Shown one piece after another: positions 49,967 to 59,211 of a stretch of DNA of 64,000 nucleotides. Origin of the DNA: Paracoccus homiensis (GTDB lineage Bacteria; Pseudomonadota; Alphaproteobacteria; Rhodobacterales; Rhodobacteraceae); contig NZ_FOHO01000017.1 of the NCBI RefSeq assembly GCF_900111675.1, positions 1 to 64,000 of the forward strand. Reading direction: 5' to 3'. The position numbers and the translations under genes are program-made. The notes beneath the pieces are model-generated. The model was not told the DNA's origin. It ran no database searches and saw only the letters and a list, made by a program, of their open reading frames with translations. The first letter of the stretch is position 1; every line of letters starts with the position of its first letter.

Positions 49967-51235
49967 GAACAAAACACCGGTGGCCAGGAAGTTCAGGCGG
50001 ATATCGGGCGCGGCACCGGGTTCGGGACGCGACAGGCCGACGCTGCCACGGCTGTCGGGACGGCAGGAATTGAAGCACAGCAGAAAGCCCGGATAGGGTT
50101 CGGGCAGCAGCCGCGCCTTGGTGCTTTCGGGGATGCGATAGGACATCGGGTTGAAATACAGCTGGATATTCGGCCCGTCCGTGGCCGATTCCGTCCGAAA
50201 GAACCCGCCCGCCTGATTGACGCTGAGGGCCAGCGGACCGCGCCGCGTGGTCAGATAGCGCAGCCCGGCCATCGCCTGACCCCACAGGGGGCGCAGCTGA
50301 TCGTTCAGCGTCGGGACCGTCGCACGATAGTAATAGCTGGCGCAGAGATGGTCCTGAAGGTTCTGGCCGACTGCCGGCAGGTTGCGCCGCGTGTCGATGC
50401 CAAGCCGCTGCAGATCGCCACCCGCGCCGATGCCCGATTGCTGCAACAGCATGGGCGAGCCGATGGCCCCCGCCGACAGGATCACCTCGGCCCGCGCATG
50501 CACGTCGTGGCGGCTGCCATCCTTGGCACGCAGGGCGACGCCCGTGGCGCGGCCTTCGGCGTCGAACAGCACCTGTTCGGCTTGGGCGACAAGGCGCAGA
50601 TCCAGGTTGGGGCGGCCAAGCGCGGGGGTCAGATAGGTCTTGGAACTGGACTGCCTGCGGCCCCGGGCGATGTTGGTTTCATAGATGCCCGCGCCCTCGA
50701 ACCGGGCGCCGTTCATGTCCTCGGTCACGGGCAGCTGGCTTTCGCGGGCCGCCGTCAGGAACCGGTCGCAGATCGGATGGGTCTGGCCCTTCATCGGCGT
50801 GATGCCGACCGGACCCGAGGCGCCATGCCATTCGGTGTCGCCTGCCGGGTGGTTCTCGATCTTGCGGAACCAGGGCAGCACATCGTCGAAACCCCAGTCG
50901 GGATTGCCTGCCGCCTTCCAATCGTCGAAATCGCTGCGCTGGCCGCGCACCCAGATCATGGCGTTGATCGAGCCCGATCCGCCCTGCACCTTGCCGCGCG
51001 GGCAGTACAGTTCGCGCCCCGCCATGTTCGGCTCGGGCTGCGATTTGAACATCCAGTTGGTCGCGGGGTTGAAATAGGATCGGGCATAGCCCGCCGGCAT
51101 GTCGAACCAGAAGGACTTGTCGCTGCCCCCGGCCTCGATCAGCAGCACGCGGACCGATGGATCCTCGCTGAGGCGGGCGGCAAGAATGCAGCCCGCCGAA
51201 CCCGCGCCCACGATGATGTAGTCATAGTCAGCCAT
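49967..51235 (-). pseudogene. GMC-family oxidoreductase, C-terminus replaced (truncated)
   Basis: From ATG 51235 (8-bp overlap with the enolase-type gene stop) the protein has VVGAGSAGCILAARLSED-like IIVGAGSAGCILAARLSEDP, signature 1 GKVQGGSGSINAMIWVRGQR and signature 2 ILSAGAIGSPMLLQQSGIG. The match ends at DIRLNFLATGVLF, about 90 residues short of a normal C-terminus. The frame then runs through the 169-bp repeat to a stop at 49904 (CATWRIVRPKATWTARSSGA). The catalytic HPTGT and SGNTN blocks are missing, so the enzyme should be inactive. Confidence 0.88.
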
Positions 51236-52463
51236 TGGCCGGACGCCTCCAGCGATCGTCCGACTGCGCCTTGAAGTCATGCGGCGTGTCGGCCATCGAC
51301 AGGTGCAGGCGCGTGTCGCGATAGGGCGAATGGGCGGCGACGACTTCCTTGTTCAGGGTGATGCCAAGGCCGGGCTTGTCTGACGGGATGATATAGCCAT
51401 CGCGCCATTCCAGCTTTTCCTCCAGCACCTCGGCGTGGAAACCGTCCCACTGGCCGATGCTTTCCTGGATCAGGAAATTCGGCGTCGCGGTCGCAAGCTG
51501 GATGCTGGCCGCCGCGCCGACGGGGCCGTTATACAGATGCGGCGCGATCTGGGCATAATGGGTTTCGGCAAGGGCCGCGATCTTCTTGCCCTCGAGGATG
51601 CCGCCGACGCGCCCGAGGTTCATCTGCAGGATCGAGGCGCCCTTGTGCGCCAGCAGATCCGCGAATTCGTACTTGGTGGTCAGACGTTCGCCCGTGGCGA
51701 CGGGGATGCGGGTGTTCTGCGCCACCTGCGCCATGGCGGCGCTGTTTCCGGGGGGCACGGGTTCCTCGAACCACAGCGGATCATAGGGTTCCAGCCGCCG
51801 CGCCAGACGGATCGCGGCCGAGGGCACCATCTGCCCATGCGTGCCGAACAGCAGGTCGCAGCGGTTGCCGACCGCCTCGCGGATCCGGCGGCAGAAGGTC
51901 TCCGACCGGTCCATGTCCTCCAGCGACAACTGATGGCCGGAATAGGCGGTATAGGGCCCGGCCGGGTCGAATTTCAGCGCGGTAAAGCCCTGCTCCATGC
52001 AGTCCAGCGCGGTTTCGACGCTGAGTTCGACATTGTCATAGTCGTAATCGCCCGCCGCGTTCCTGGGATACAGATAGGTATAGCAGCGCAGCTTGTCGTG
52101 GATGCGTCCGCCGATCAGTTCATAGACCGGCTTGCCCGCCGCCTTGCCGATGATGTCCCAGCAGGCCATTTCCAACCCGCTGACACAGCCCATCATCGTC
52201 AGGTCCGGGCGCTGCGTGAAGCCGCTGGAATAGGCGCGGCGGAAGAAGCGTTCGATGTGATGCGGGTCCTCGCCCTTCAGCAGGCGGCCGAAGACATCCG
52301 CGATGGCGGCTTCCATCACGGTGGGGTGGAACGATGCGGCATAGACCTCGCCCACGCCCTCGATCCCGCATTCGGTGCGCAGGGTGACGAAGATCCAGTA
52401 CATCCCGCCGATATGCGGGGGCGGGACGGCGACGACATGGGTTTCGCAGCTTGCCAGTTTCAT
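51228..52463 (-). CDS. mandelate racemase/enolase-superfamily sugar acid dehydratase-like protein
   Basis: 411 residues. The N-terminal capping domain has IFVTLRTECGIEGVGEVYAA. The barrel shows the Lys in GFTALKFDPAGPYTAYSGH, Asp and His in RCDLLFGTHGQMVPSAAIRL, Glu in YDPLWFEEPVPPGNSAAMAQ, Glu in PVATGERLTTKYEFADLLAH and a late His in QIAPHLYNGPVGAAASIQLA. These fit the metal ligands and acid/base residues of the superfamily's dehydratase branch. It probably dehydrates or isomerises a sugar acid. The start is 20 bp after the ALDH stop; the three minus genes form one operon. Confidence 0.85.
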   Translation of the reverse strand: MKLASCETHVVAVPPPHIGGMYWIFVTLRTECGIEGVGEVYAASFHPTVMEAAIADVFGRLLKGEDPHHIERFFRRAYSSGFTQRPDLTMMGCVSGLEMACWDIIGKAAGKPVYELIGGRIHDKLRCYTYLYPRNAAGDYDYDNVELSVETALDCMEQGFTALKFDPAGPYTAYSGHQLSLEDMDRSETFCRRIREAVGNRCDLLFGTHGQMVPSAAIRLARRLEPYDPLWFEEPVPPGNSAAMAQVAQNTRIPVATGERLTTKYEFADLLAHKGASILQMNLGRVGGILEGKKIAALAETHYAQIAPHLYNGPVGAAASIQLATATPNFLIQESIGQWDGFHAEVLEEKLEWRDGYIIPSDKPGLGITLNKEVVAAHSPYRDTRLHLSMADTPHDFKAQSDDRWRRPANG

Positions 52464-52482
52464 CGGGCGGCTCCTTTGTCGG

Positions 52483-53907
52483 TCAATAGCTTTGGACGAT
52501 CAGGCGGGTCTGGGTGAATTCCAGCATGCCATGCTTGCCGTCATCACCGCCCAGCCCGGACCGTTTCCAGCCCGCGTGATAGCCCTGATAGGGGTCGGCG
52601 GGGGTGCGGTTGATATAGACCTCTCCGGCCTCGATATTGTTCGCAAGGCGCAGGGCAGTGCGGTAATCCTCGGTATAGACGACCGAGGCCAGCCCGAACT
52701 GGTGGTCGTTCGCCATGTCCAGCGCATCCTCGATCCGGTCGAAGCTGAGGACGGGCAGGACCGGGCCGAACACCTCTTCCTGCACGATCTCCATGTCCTG
52801 CCGGCAATTGGTCAGCATGGTCGGCGGATAGAAGAAGCCCGGACCCTCGGGGATGTAGCCGCCGGTCTGAAGGGTCGCACCGTCATCGATGGCGCGTTCG
52901 ACCATCTGGTGGATGTTCAGCCGGGAATTGGCATTGATCAGCGGGCCCATATGCGACGGCGTCCGGGCGCGGTCGCCAAAGCTGCACGCCTCCATGTGCT
53001 GGCGCAGTAGCTCGACGAAACGGTCATGCACCTCGGCCTGGACATAGACACGCTCGACCGCGGTGCACAGCTGTCCGCAATGGCTGGTGCGCGAGGCGAC
53101 GACGGCCGCGGCCGCGGTTTCCAGATCTGCATCCGCGGCGATGATCGCGGGCGTCTTGCCGCCAAGCTCCAGCGAGGATTTGGCGATGTTCACCTGGCTG
53201 TATTCCAGCACCTTGCGGCCTGCGCCGACGCTGCCGGTCAGGGTGATCATGCCGACGCGCGGATGGGTGCAGACGGTCTGGGCGGTCGCATGCGACATCG
53301 CCAGGATGTTGATCGCGCCCGGCATGAAGCCCGCATCCTTCACCGCCCGCGCGATTTCCAGCGCCGAACAGGGGGTGTTGTTGCTGGGCCGGGCGACGAC
53401 CGTGTTTCCGGTGATCAGCGCGGGCGCGATCTTGCGCATCAGCGTATAGACCGGGAAATTGAACGGGATCAGCGCGGCGACGACGCCGATGGGTTCGCGC
53501 TGCAACAGCAGGTTTTCATCGGGTGAGTCGCTCGGGACGATCTCGCCCTCGATCCGGCGGGCCCATTCGGCGTGATAGCGGGTGATATCGGCGGCATAGA
53601 CCACTTCGTTGGTCGCATCCTCGACGCTTTTGCCGGATTCCAGCGCCAGGATCTGTCCGATGCGGTCCTTGCGTGCGATCAGCGCATCGGCCAGCGCGCG
53701 CAATTGGTTGGCGCGTTCGATGCTGGTCATGCGACGCCATGCCTTTTGCGCCTGTGCTGCGGCCTCGACCGCGGCGCGGGCTTCAGCCGCGCTGGCGGCG
53801 GGGACTTGGGCGATCTGTTCGCCGGTCGCGGGATTGACGACCGCGATCAGTTCATCCCCGTCCGAGGTCAGAAATTCGTTGTTGATGAAATTGCGGTCGA
53901 TACGCAC
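52483..53907 (-). CDS. aldehyde dehydrogenase (NAD-dependent), operon with the enolase-type gene
   Basis: 474 residues from GTG 53907, preferred because GGAGGA stands 5 bp upstream; GTG 53946 and ATG 53940 lack a ribosome site. LIPFNFPVYTLMRKIAPALI and ITLTGSVGAGRKVLEYS form the cofactor site; SSLELGGKTPAIIAADADLE has the catalytic Glu and ASRTSHCGQLCTAVERVYVQ the Cys (in GQLCTAVERV). VVYTEDYRTALRLANNIEAG and YINRTPADPYQGYHAGWKRS close the family pattern. This resembles lactaldehyde/glycolaldehyde-type ALDHs. It is divergent from the IclR gene with operators between. Confidence 0.9.
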   Translation of the reverse strand: MRIDRNFINNEFLTSDGDELIAVVNPATGEQIAQVPAASAAEARAAVEAAAQAQKAWRRMTSIERANQLRALADALIARKDRIGQILALESGKSVEDATNEVVYAADITRYHAEWARRIEGEIVPSDSPDENLLLQREPIGVVAALIPFNFPVYTLMRKIAPALITGNTVVARPSNNTPCSALEIARAVKDAGFMPGAINILAMSHATAQTVCTHPRVGMITLTGSVGAGRKVLEYSQVNIAKSSLELGGKTPAIIAADADLETAAAAVVASRTSHCGQLCTAVERVYVQAEVHDRFVELLRQHMEACSFGDRARTPSHMGPLINANSRLNIHQMVERAIDDGATLQTGGYIPEGPGFFYPPTMLTNCRQDMEIVQEEVFGPVLPVLSFDRIEDALDMANDHQFGLASVVYTEDYRTALRLANNIEAGEVYINRTPADPYQGYHAGWKRSGLGGDDGKHGMLEFTQTRLIVQSY

Positions 53908-53970
53908 GCCGTCCTCCACCTGTTGGCTGCAAGGCGGCATTCGCACCCTGTCACCGACCTGTCAACAAAA

Positions 53971-54005
53971 ATTCCATAAGCGGAATTACTATTCCATATA
54001 TGGAA
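53971..54005. promoter_or_regulatory. two IclR-type operator palindromes in the divergent promoter region
   Basis: TTCCATATATGGAA (53992-54005) is a perfect 14-bp palindrome. ATTCCATAAGCGGAAT (53971-53986) has the same TTCC/GGAA arms with 6 bp between. Both lie 46-80 bp before the IclR start and 64-98 bp before the ALDH start. Such TTCC-N6-GGAA arms fit IclR-type sites; the IclR protein is the obvious candidate. Confidence 0.65.
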
Positions 54006-54050
54006 ACATACGGATACAGATGAGGCGAAGGTTCAAGCAGGGCGATTCCA

Positions 54051-54809
54051 ATGGCTTCGGAACAAAAGACGGCGGCACCGGCGATCGACGGATCGGTCGC
54101 GATCATGGAGGTGCTGGGCCGTGCGCCCTATCCGCTGCAACTGTCCGAGATCTGCGAGCAGACCGGATTGGCTTCGGCCAGCGCGCATCGAATCATCGGC
54201 GCGATGCTGCAGCACAACCTGGTCGCGATGGCGCCGGGGCGGCGCAAGACCTACATCATCGGTTCGCGGGTGTTTCAGCTGTCGTCGGCCATTCTGGGTC
54301 GCCAGCCCATCGTGCCCTATTTCAACCCCATCGCGGAAATCCTGAAGAACGAGATCCACCGCACGATCCTGCTGAGCCTGCCGGTCGGCAATCAGGTCGT
54401 GATCGTGGCCAAGCATGACGCCCCGGCCAGCAAGCCCTTCAACGCCTATGTGGGGCGGACCATGCCGATGCATCAATCGGCATCCGGCAAGGCGATCCTG
54501 GCGGCGCAGCAGCCGTATCCGCGGATGTCCTATTTCGCCAATGAGGGCCTGATCGCCGAGGGCGATCCCTTGCCCCCGCGCATGGCCGACGACCTGGAGC
54601 GTTCGGCAAGGCTGGGCTATGCCGTGACCGTGAACGAGATCCAGCAGGATGTCGGATGCGTAGCCGCGCCGGTCCTGAACCTGAAGGGCGAACCAGTTGC
54701 CGCGATCAGCGCCTGTTTCACCGGCGAGATGCTGACCGATCAGAGCGCGCGCGTCTATTCCAAGAACATCGTTCAGGCCGCCCGCCAGCTGTCGTCCCAC
54801 ATCATCTGA
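54051..54809 (+). CDS. IclR-family transcriptional regulator
   Basis: 252 residues. The N-terminal winged HTH contains IMEVLGRAPYPLQLSEICEQ then TGLASASAHRIIGAMLQHNL. The C-terminal effector-binding domain includes FNAYVGRTMPMHQSASGKAI, GYAVTVNEIQQDVGCVAAPV and LNLKGEPVAAISACFTGEM, the usual IclR blocks. It stands between the divergent ALDH-enolase-GMC genes and the lyase-ALDH-AKR genes, and most likely controls both arms through the TTCC/GGAA palindromes. Confidence 0.92.
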   Translation: MASEQKTAAPAIDGSVAIMEVLGRAPYPLQLSEICEQTGLASASAHRIIGAMLQHNLVAMAPGRRKTYIIGSRVFQLSSAILGRQPIVPYFNPIAEILKNEIHRTILLSLPVGNQVVIVAKHDAPASKPFNAYVGRTMPMHQSASGKAILAAQQPYPRMSYFANEGLIAEGDPLPPRMADDLERSARLGYAVTVNEIQQDVGCVAAPVLNLKGEPVAAISACFTGEMLTDQSARVYSKNIVQAARQLSSHII

Positions 54810-54918
54810 CCCCGTGCCCGGCCCATGAATTTTCGGAATGAGGTCTGCGCCGAAGTCGTTTGCGCAAATCACCCCGTCCGGGAAATAGCTGGCCCCACAG
54901 GCAGGGGGGATCAGGCCG

Positions 54919-56319
54919 ATGGACATGGCGATCGGGACAGTTTGGCGCGACGAGGCTGACAGCCTTGGCCCCGTGCGCGTGCCTGCCGATACCGCGTGGG
55001 GGGCGCAGACGGCGCGGGCGATCACGCTGTATCCGGCGCAGGCCGGCGGGCGTTTCGGCGACTATCCAGCGCTGCTGTCCTCACTGATCGCGGTCAAGCG
55101 CGGCGCGGCCGCGACCAATGCCGCAATCGGGGCGCTGCCTGCCGATCGGGCCCGCGCCATCGACGCGGCGGGACAGAAGGCGTTGAGCGTCCCGGCCCTG
55201 CATTTCCCGGTCCACGCGCTGCATGGCGGGGGCGGCGTGTCCTTCAACATGAACGTGAACGAGGTTCTGGCCAATCTGGCGAACCGCGACGGGTTCGGTC
55301 GCGCCTTCGGCAGCTACGATCCGATCCATCCCAACGACCATGTGAACCTGAACCATTCCACCAGCGACGCGTTCTCGACCGCCAGCCATATCGCCGCGCG
55401 GCATGTCTGGGCCGGGCTGGGGGCGCAGATCGCGGGCCTGATCGCGGATCTGCGCGGGCTTTGCGAGGCTTGGGGTGCGCAGCGGAAACTTGCGCGCACC
55501 TGCCTGCAGGATGCGGTCGATATCCGGTTCGGCGACTATCTGGGCGGCGTGGTTGCCAATCTGCAATGCGGCCTGGACCGGGCGCAGTCCGATGCGCTGG
55601 CGCTGCGCCGGGTCAATCTGGGCGGCAACATCATCGGGCGTTCGCAGGACTGCGATCCCGCCTTCTTTGCCCGCGCCATCGACGATCTGAACCGCGTGCT
55701 GTCCGACGGCGGCCTGCCCGCCGACCTGACCCGCTCCGACGATCTGTTCGCGGCATCGCAGGCGCATGAAGGGCTGCTGAACCTTGCCGCGACACTGGAG
55801 CAGTTGGCGCGGGGACTGATCCGGTTCGCCAAGGACCTCCGCCTGATGGCCTCGGGGCCGCATTGCGGGCTTTCGGAACTGCGGCTGCCTGCGGTGCAGC
55901 CCGGATCCTCGGCCATTCCGGGCAAGATCAACCCGACGCTGCCCGAATTCATGATCCAGATGGCGATGACCGCCTGCGGTCGCGCCGCCGCCATTCGCAT
56001 GACGCAGGATCATGGCGAGCTGGATTACAGCCCGTGGCAGTCGGTGGTGATCGTCAACCTGCTGGACATGATGGCGCTGCTGGACGGCGGCATCGCCAGC
56101 CTGCGCCGCCACTGTGTGCAGGGCATGCTGCCCGACGCGGCCAGAAACGATGCCAATGCCGACAGCCTGCTGCCTCTGCTGATCCGCCTGAAACAGGTGG
56201 CGGGCTACAGCGCGGCCACGGGCATCGCGAAACAGGCAGGTGGCGACCTGGCGGTGATCCGTCAGCATATCGCGCGCCTGTCCGAACCCCATAACGACAA
56301 GGAAGGAACCCGCAGATGA
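54919..56319 (+). CDS. fumarase/aspartase-superfamily lyase
   Basis: 466 residues, the size of class II fumarase and aspartase. Conserved regions are present: GGGGVSFNMNVNEVLANLAN (usual form GGAGTSxNMNxNEVIANRA), HPNDHVNLNHSTSDAFSTAS (HPNDHVNxSQSTNDxxPTA) and the catalytic loop QPGSSAIPGKINPTLPEFM (GSSxMPGKxNP). Replacements such as NLNHSTSDAFS and AIPGK show that it is a divergent branch, so the substrate need not be aspartate or fumarate; a substituted succinate or amino-acid derivative is possible. The stop overlaps the ALDH start by ATGA. Confidence 0.85.
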   Translation: MDMAIGTVWRDEADSLGPVRVPADTAWGAQTARAITLYPAQAGGRFGDYPALLSSLIAVKRGAAATNAAIGALPADRARAIDAAGQKALSVPALHFPVHALHGGGGVSFNMNVNEVLANLANRDGFGRAFGSYDPIHPNDHVNLNHSTSDAFSTASHIAARHVWAGLGAQIAGLIADLRGLCEAWGAQRKLARTCLQDAVDIRFGDYLGGVVANLQCGLDRAQSDALALRRVNLGGNIIGRSQDCDPAFFARAIDDLNRVLSDGGLPADLTRSDDLFAASQAHEGLLNLAATLEQLARGLIRFAKDLRLMASGPHCGLSELRLPAVQPGSSAIPGKINPTLPEFMIQMAMTACGRAAAIRMTQDHGELDYSPWQSVVIVNLLDMMALLDGGIASLRRHCVQGMLPDAARNDANADSLLPLLIRLKQVAGYSAATGIAKQAGGDLAVIRQHIARLSEPHNDKEGTRR

Positions 56320-57824
56320 AGGACGTTCTGCATCAGGCCGATCTGGAATGGGCCAATGACTGGCTGACCCAGCCCAAGCGGCATTATGTCGACGGAAACT
56401 GGGTTGATGGTGCGGGCCGCGACTGGGCTGTCACCAACCCTGCGGATGGGCGCAGCCTGTGCCAGATCGCACTGGCCGACGCCGCGCAGGTCGATCAGGC
56501 CGCCGCCGCCGCCCACCGGGCGCATCGCAGCGGCGAGTGGTCGCGCAGATCCTCGCGCAAGGATCGCGCCGACATGCTGCATGCCATCGCGGACCTGATC
56601 CGCGAGAATGTCGAGGGGTTGGCCCTGCTGGAAAGCCTTGCCAATGGCAAGCTGTATCGCGAGGCGTTGGCCGACGACATTCCGACCTGTGCCGATATCT
56701 TCGACTATTACGCGGGCTGGACCGACAAGTTCTATGGCGAGGTGTCGCCTGTCGAGGACGGGTTCCTGAACTTCACCACGAAAGAGCCCGTAGGCGTCTG
56801 CGCCCTGATCGCGCCGTGGAACTTCCCGCTGTATCAGGCCAGCCTGAAGATCGCGCCGGCGCTGGCGATGGGCAACGCGGTGGTGATGAAGCCGTCGGAA
56901 TACACGCCCCTTGCGACGCTGTTCCTGTTCGAGCTGATCGACCGCCACCTGGACCTGCCCAAGGGCATCCTGAACCTCGTGCTGACCGATGGCGAGGCCG
57001 CGAACCAGCTGACGCTGAGCCGCGACGTCCACAAGGTGTCCTTCACCGGCAGCACCGTGGTCGGGCGCAAGATCGTCCAGAACTCGGGGGCGTCGAACCT
57101 GAAGGCGGTGACGCTGGAACTGGGGGGCAAATCGCCCTGCATCTTCTTCGACGACACGCCCGATCTGGACGGGGCCGTGGATCGCGCCTTCACGGTGATG
57201 TTCTCGCACAAGGGCGAGAAATGTTCCGAGCCGACGCGGTTCCTGATCCAGCGCGGCATCTATGACCGCGTGCTTCAGCGGCTGATTGACAAGGCCGATG
57301 CGGTGGTCTGCGGCGATCCGCTGTCGCCGCTGTCCGATCAGGGCCCGCAATGCAACGAGGCGCAGTTCCGCCGCATCATGGACTATATCGAGATCGGCAA
57401 GACCGAGGCCGAACTGGTCGCGGGCGGACATGCGGATCGCGCTGGCGCGAATGCCGACGGCTTCTACATCCGCCCGACGATCTTTTCGAATGTCCCGAAC
57501 ACGGCCCGCATCGCGCAAGAGGAAATCTTCGGCCCGGTCCTGTGCTGCACGCCCTTCGACACCGCCGAAGAGGCCGTCGCGATGGCCAATGACACTGCCT
57601 ACGGGCTGGCCGCCGGCGTCTATACCCGCGACATCAGCCGCGCCCATCGCGTGGCCGACCGCCTGGATGCGGGCATGGTCTTCGTGAACCGCTATGGCTG
57701 CTACGGCCTGTCCAGCCCCTTCGGCGGTTTCAAGGAAAGCGGCTGGGGCAAGGAAATGGCGATCCATTCGCTGTCGTCCTACACCAAGACCAAGGGCACC
57801 TGGATCTATTACGGCGACGCCTGA
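56316..57824 (+). CDS. aldehyde dehydrogenase, operon with the lyase
   Basis: 502 residues, complete ALDH. NFTTKEPVGVCALIAPWNFP then LYQASLKIAPALAMGNAVVM are the N-terminal family blocks; VSFTGSTVVGRKIVQNSGAS binds NAD. The catalytic Glu lies in AVTLELGGKSPCIFFDDTPD and the Cys in MFSHKGEKCSEPTRFLIQRG (EKCSEPTR rather than GQxCxAxxR). GLAAGVYTRDISRAHRVADR and YGLSSPFGGFKESGWGKEMA end the domain. It resembles betaine-aldehyde/semialdehyde-type enzymes. Coupled to the lyase by a 4-bp overlap. Confidence 0.92.
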   Translation: MKDVLHQADLEWANDWLTQPKRHYVDGNWVDGAGRDWAVTNPADGRSLCQIALADAAQVDQAAAAAHRAHRSGEWSRRSSRKDRADMLHAIADLIRENVEGLALLESLANGKLYREALADDIPTCADIFDYYAGWTDKFYGEVSPVEDGFLNFTTKEPVGVCALIAPWNFPLYQASLKIAPALAMGNAVVMKPSEYTPLATLFLFELIDRHLDLPKGILNLVLTDGEAANQLTLSRDVHKVSFTGSTVVGRKIVQNSGASNLKAVTLELGGKSPCIFFDDTPDLDGAVDRAFTVMFSHKGEKCSEPTRFLIQRGIYDRVLQRLIDKADAVVCGDPLSPLSDQGPQCNEAQFRRIMDYIEIGKTEAELVAGGHADRAGANADGFYIRPTIFSNVPNTARIAQEEIFGPVLCCTPFDTAEEAVAMANDTAYGLAAGVYTRDISRAHRVADRLDAGMVFVNRYGCYGLSSPFGGFKESGWGKEMAIHSLSSYTKTKGTWIYYGDA

Positions 57825-57839
57825 TCGCCCCGGCATCAC

Positions 57840-57861
57840 GCGCGGCCGGACACGGCCGCGC
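57840..57861 (+). terminator. GC-rich hairpin between ALDH and AKR genes
   Basis: GCGCGGCCG (57840-57848) and CGGCCGCGC (57853-57861) are exact 9-bp inverted repeats with a GACA tetraloop, 16 bp after the ALDH stop. No U-run follows; the AKR gene begins 33 bp downstream, so read-through or processing is likely. Confidence 0.5.
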
Positions 57862-57893
57862 CCATCCCCTTACCTTCATCGAAAGCTGTTCTG

Positions 57894-58955
57894 ATGGAAT
57901 ATGTCCGACTGGGCCGGTCCGGCCTGAAAGTTTCGCGCCTGTGCCTTGGCACGATGAACATGGGTTCCAAGCAGTGGAAGCCCTGGATCTATGACGAATC
58001 CGAAAGCGAGCCGATCATCGGCCACGCGCTGGACAATGGCGTCAATTTCATCGACCTCGCGGATTTCTATTCCGCAGGTGCCGGGGAAGAGGTCGTCTGC
58101 AACGTGCTGCGTCGCCTGGCGCGTCGCGACGAACTGGTGATCACCACCAAGCTGGGCTATCCGATCGGTGGCGGCGTCAACAATGGCGGTCATTCCCGCA
58201 AGCATGTCTTCGACGCCATCGACGGATCGCTGTCGCGGATGGGCATGGATTACGCCGACATCTACATGCTGCATTACTTCGACATCGAAACCCCCATCGA
58301 GGAAACGATGGAGGCGATGAACGACGTGGTCCGTGCGGGCAAGGCGCGCTATGTCGGCGTCTCGACGATGTATACGTGGCAATTTGCCAAGATCCTGAGC
58401 GCCTGCGACCGCAACGGTTGGGCGCGGCCCATCAACATGCAGCTGCAACTGAACTGCGCCTATCGCGAGGAAGAGCGCGAGATGATCCCGTTCTGCGCGG
58501 ATCAGGGTGTGGGCGTGTCGGTCTTCAGCCCGCTGGCGCGGGGCATCCTGACCAGCGACATGAACTCGATCCGCAACCAGACGGATTTCTTCACCGCCGA
58601 GATGTATGGCGATCAGACCACGCGGGACGTCGCGATGTCCGTCGCCCGCGTGGCCGAGATGCGCGGCGTGACGCCCGCACAGGTGGCGCAGGCCTGGGTG
58701 CTGCAGAAGTCCGAAGTGTCCTCGATGCTGGTCGGTGCCGACAGCAAGGATCAGATCGACAGCGCCCTGTCGGCGCTGCAGATCCGTTTGGATCAGGACG
58801 AACTGTTCGAGATCGAGCGCAACTATACCCCCTGCGATCTGATCAACGACTATACCGCAGGAAAGCGGATCGAACGGGTTGCCCGGCAGGCCGCGGGTCG
58901 CTTTGCAGCGGCGAACCTGCCCGACGAACACGAACTTGGCCAGATCATGGCCTAG
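57894..58955 (+). CDS. aldo/keto reductase
   Basis: 353 residues. The tetrad is visible: Asp and Tyr in NGVNFIDLADFYSAGAGEEV, Lys in ELVITTKLGYPIGGG and His in YADIYMLHYFDIETPIEET. VRLGRSGLKVSRLCLGTMNM is the classic N-terminus of AKR proteins. GVGVSVFSPLARGILTSDMN and GVTPAQVAQAWVLQKSEVSS follow the family order, and LVGADSKDQIDSALSALQI is the NADP-binding end. It reduces an aldehyde or ketone in the cytoplasm. Last gene of the IclR-controlled + strand arm. Confidence 0.92.
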   Translation: MEYVRLGRSGLKVSRLCLGTMNMGSKQWKPWIYDESESEPIIGHALDNGVNFIDLADFYSAGAGEEVVCNVLRRLARRDELVITTKLGYPIGGGVNNGGHSRKHVFDAIDGSLSRMGMDYADIYMLHYFDIETPIEETMEAMNDVVRAGKARYVGVSTMYTWQFAKILSACDRNGWARPINMQLQLNCAYREEEREMIPFCADQGVGVSVFSPLARGILTSDMNSIRNQTDFFTAEMYGDQTTRDVAMSVARVAEMRGVTPAQVAQAWVLQKSEVSSMLVGADSKDQIDSALSALQIRLDQDELFEIERNYTPCDLINDYTAGKRIERVARQAAGRFAAANLPDEHELGQIMA

Positions 58956-59017
58956 TGCGGTGCAAGGCATGTCCATCGCAAACTGATGCCTGAATGACGG
59001 ACCAATCTTCGCCAAAG

Positions 59018-59044
59018 CCCCTTGCCGGAACCTGCGGCAAGGGG
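59018..59044 (+). terminator. terminator-like stem-loop after the AKR gene
   Basis: CCCCTTGCCG (59018-59027) and CGGCAAGGGG (59035-59044) are perfect 10-bp inverted repeats with a 7-nt loop, 62 bp after the AKR stop. Only a weak pyrimidine tract (CACTCTCTTC) follows. It probably ends the operon transcript. Confidence 0.6.
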
Positions 59045-59211
59045 GACCACTCTCTTCATGACGCCCCCGAACAGGAATAAGCTAGTGTCACGCGGCGCTG
59101 TCGTATCGGCTGGGTGCCAGTGACGCCGCATTCGCGCAAGTGCGCCGGAACCGGCGCGGTGTCATTCTCGTCTACCGACTGGACAGGCAATGAAACGCCG
59201 GCGGATCCGGA

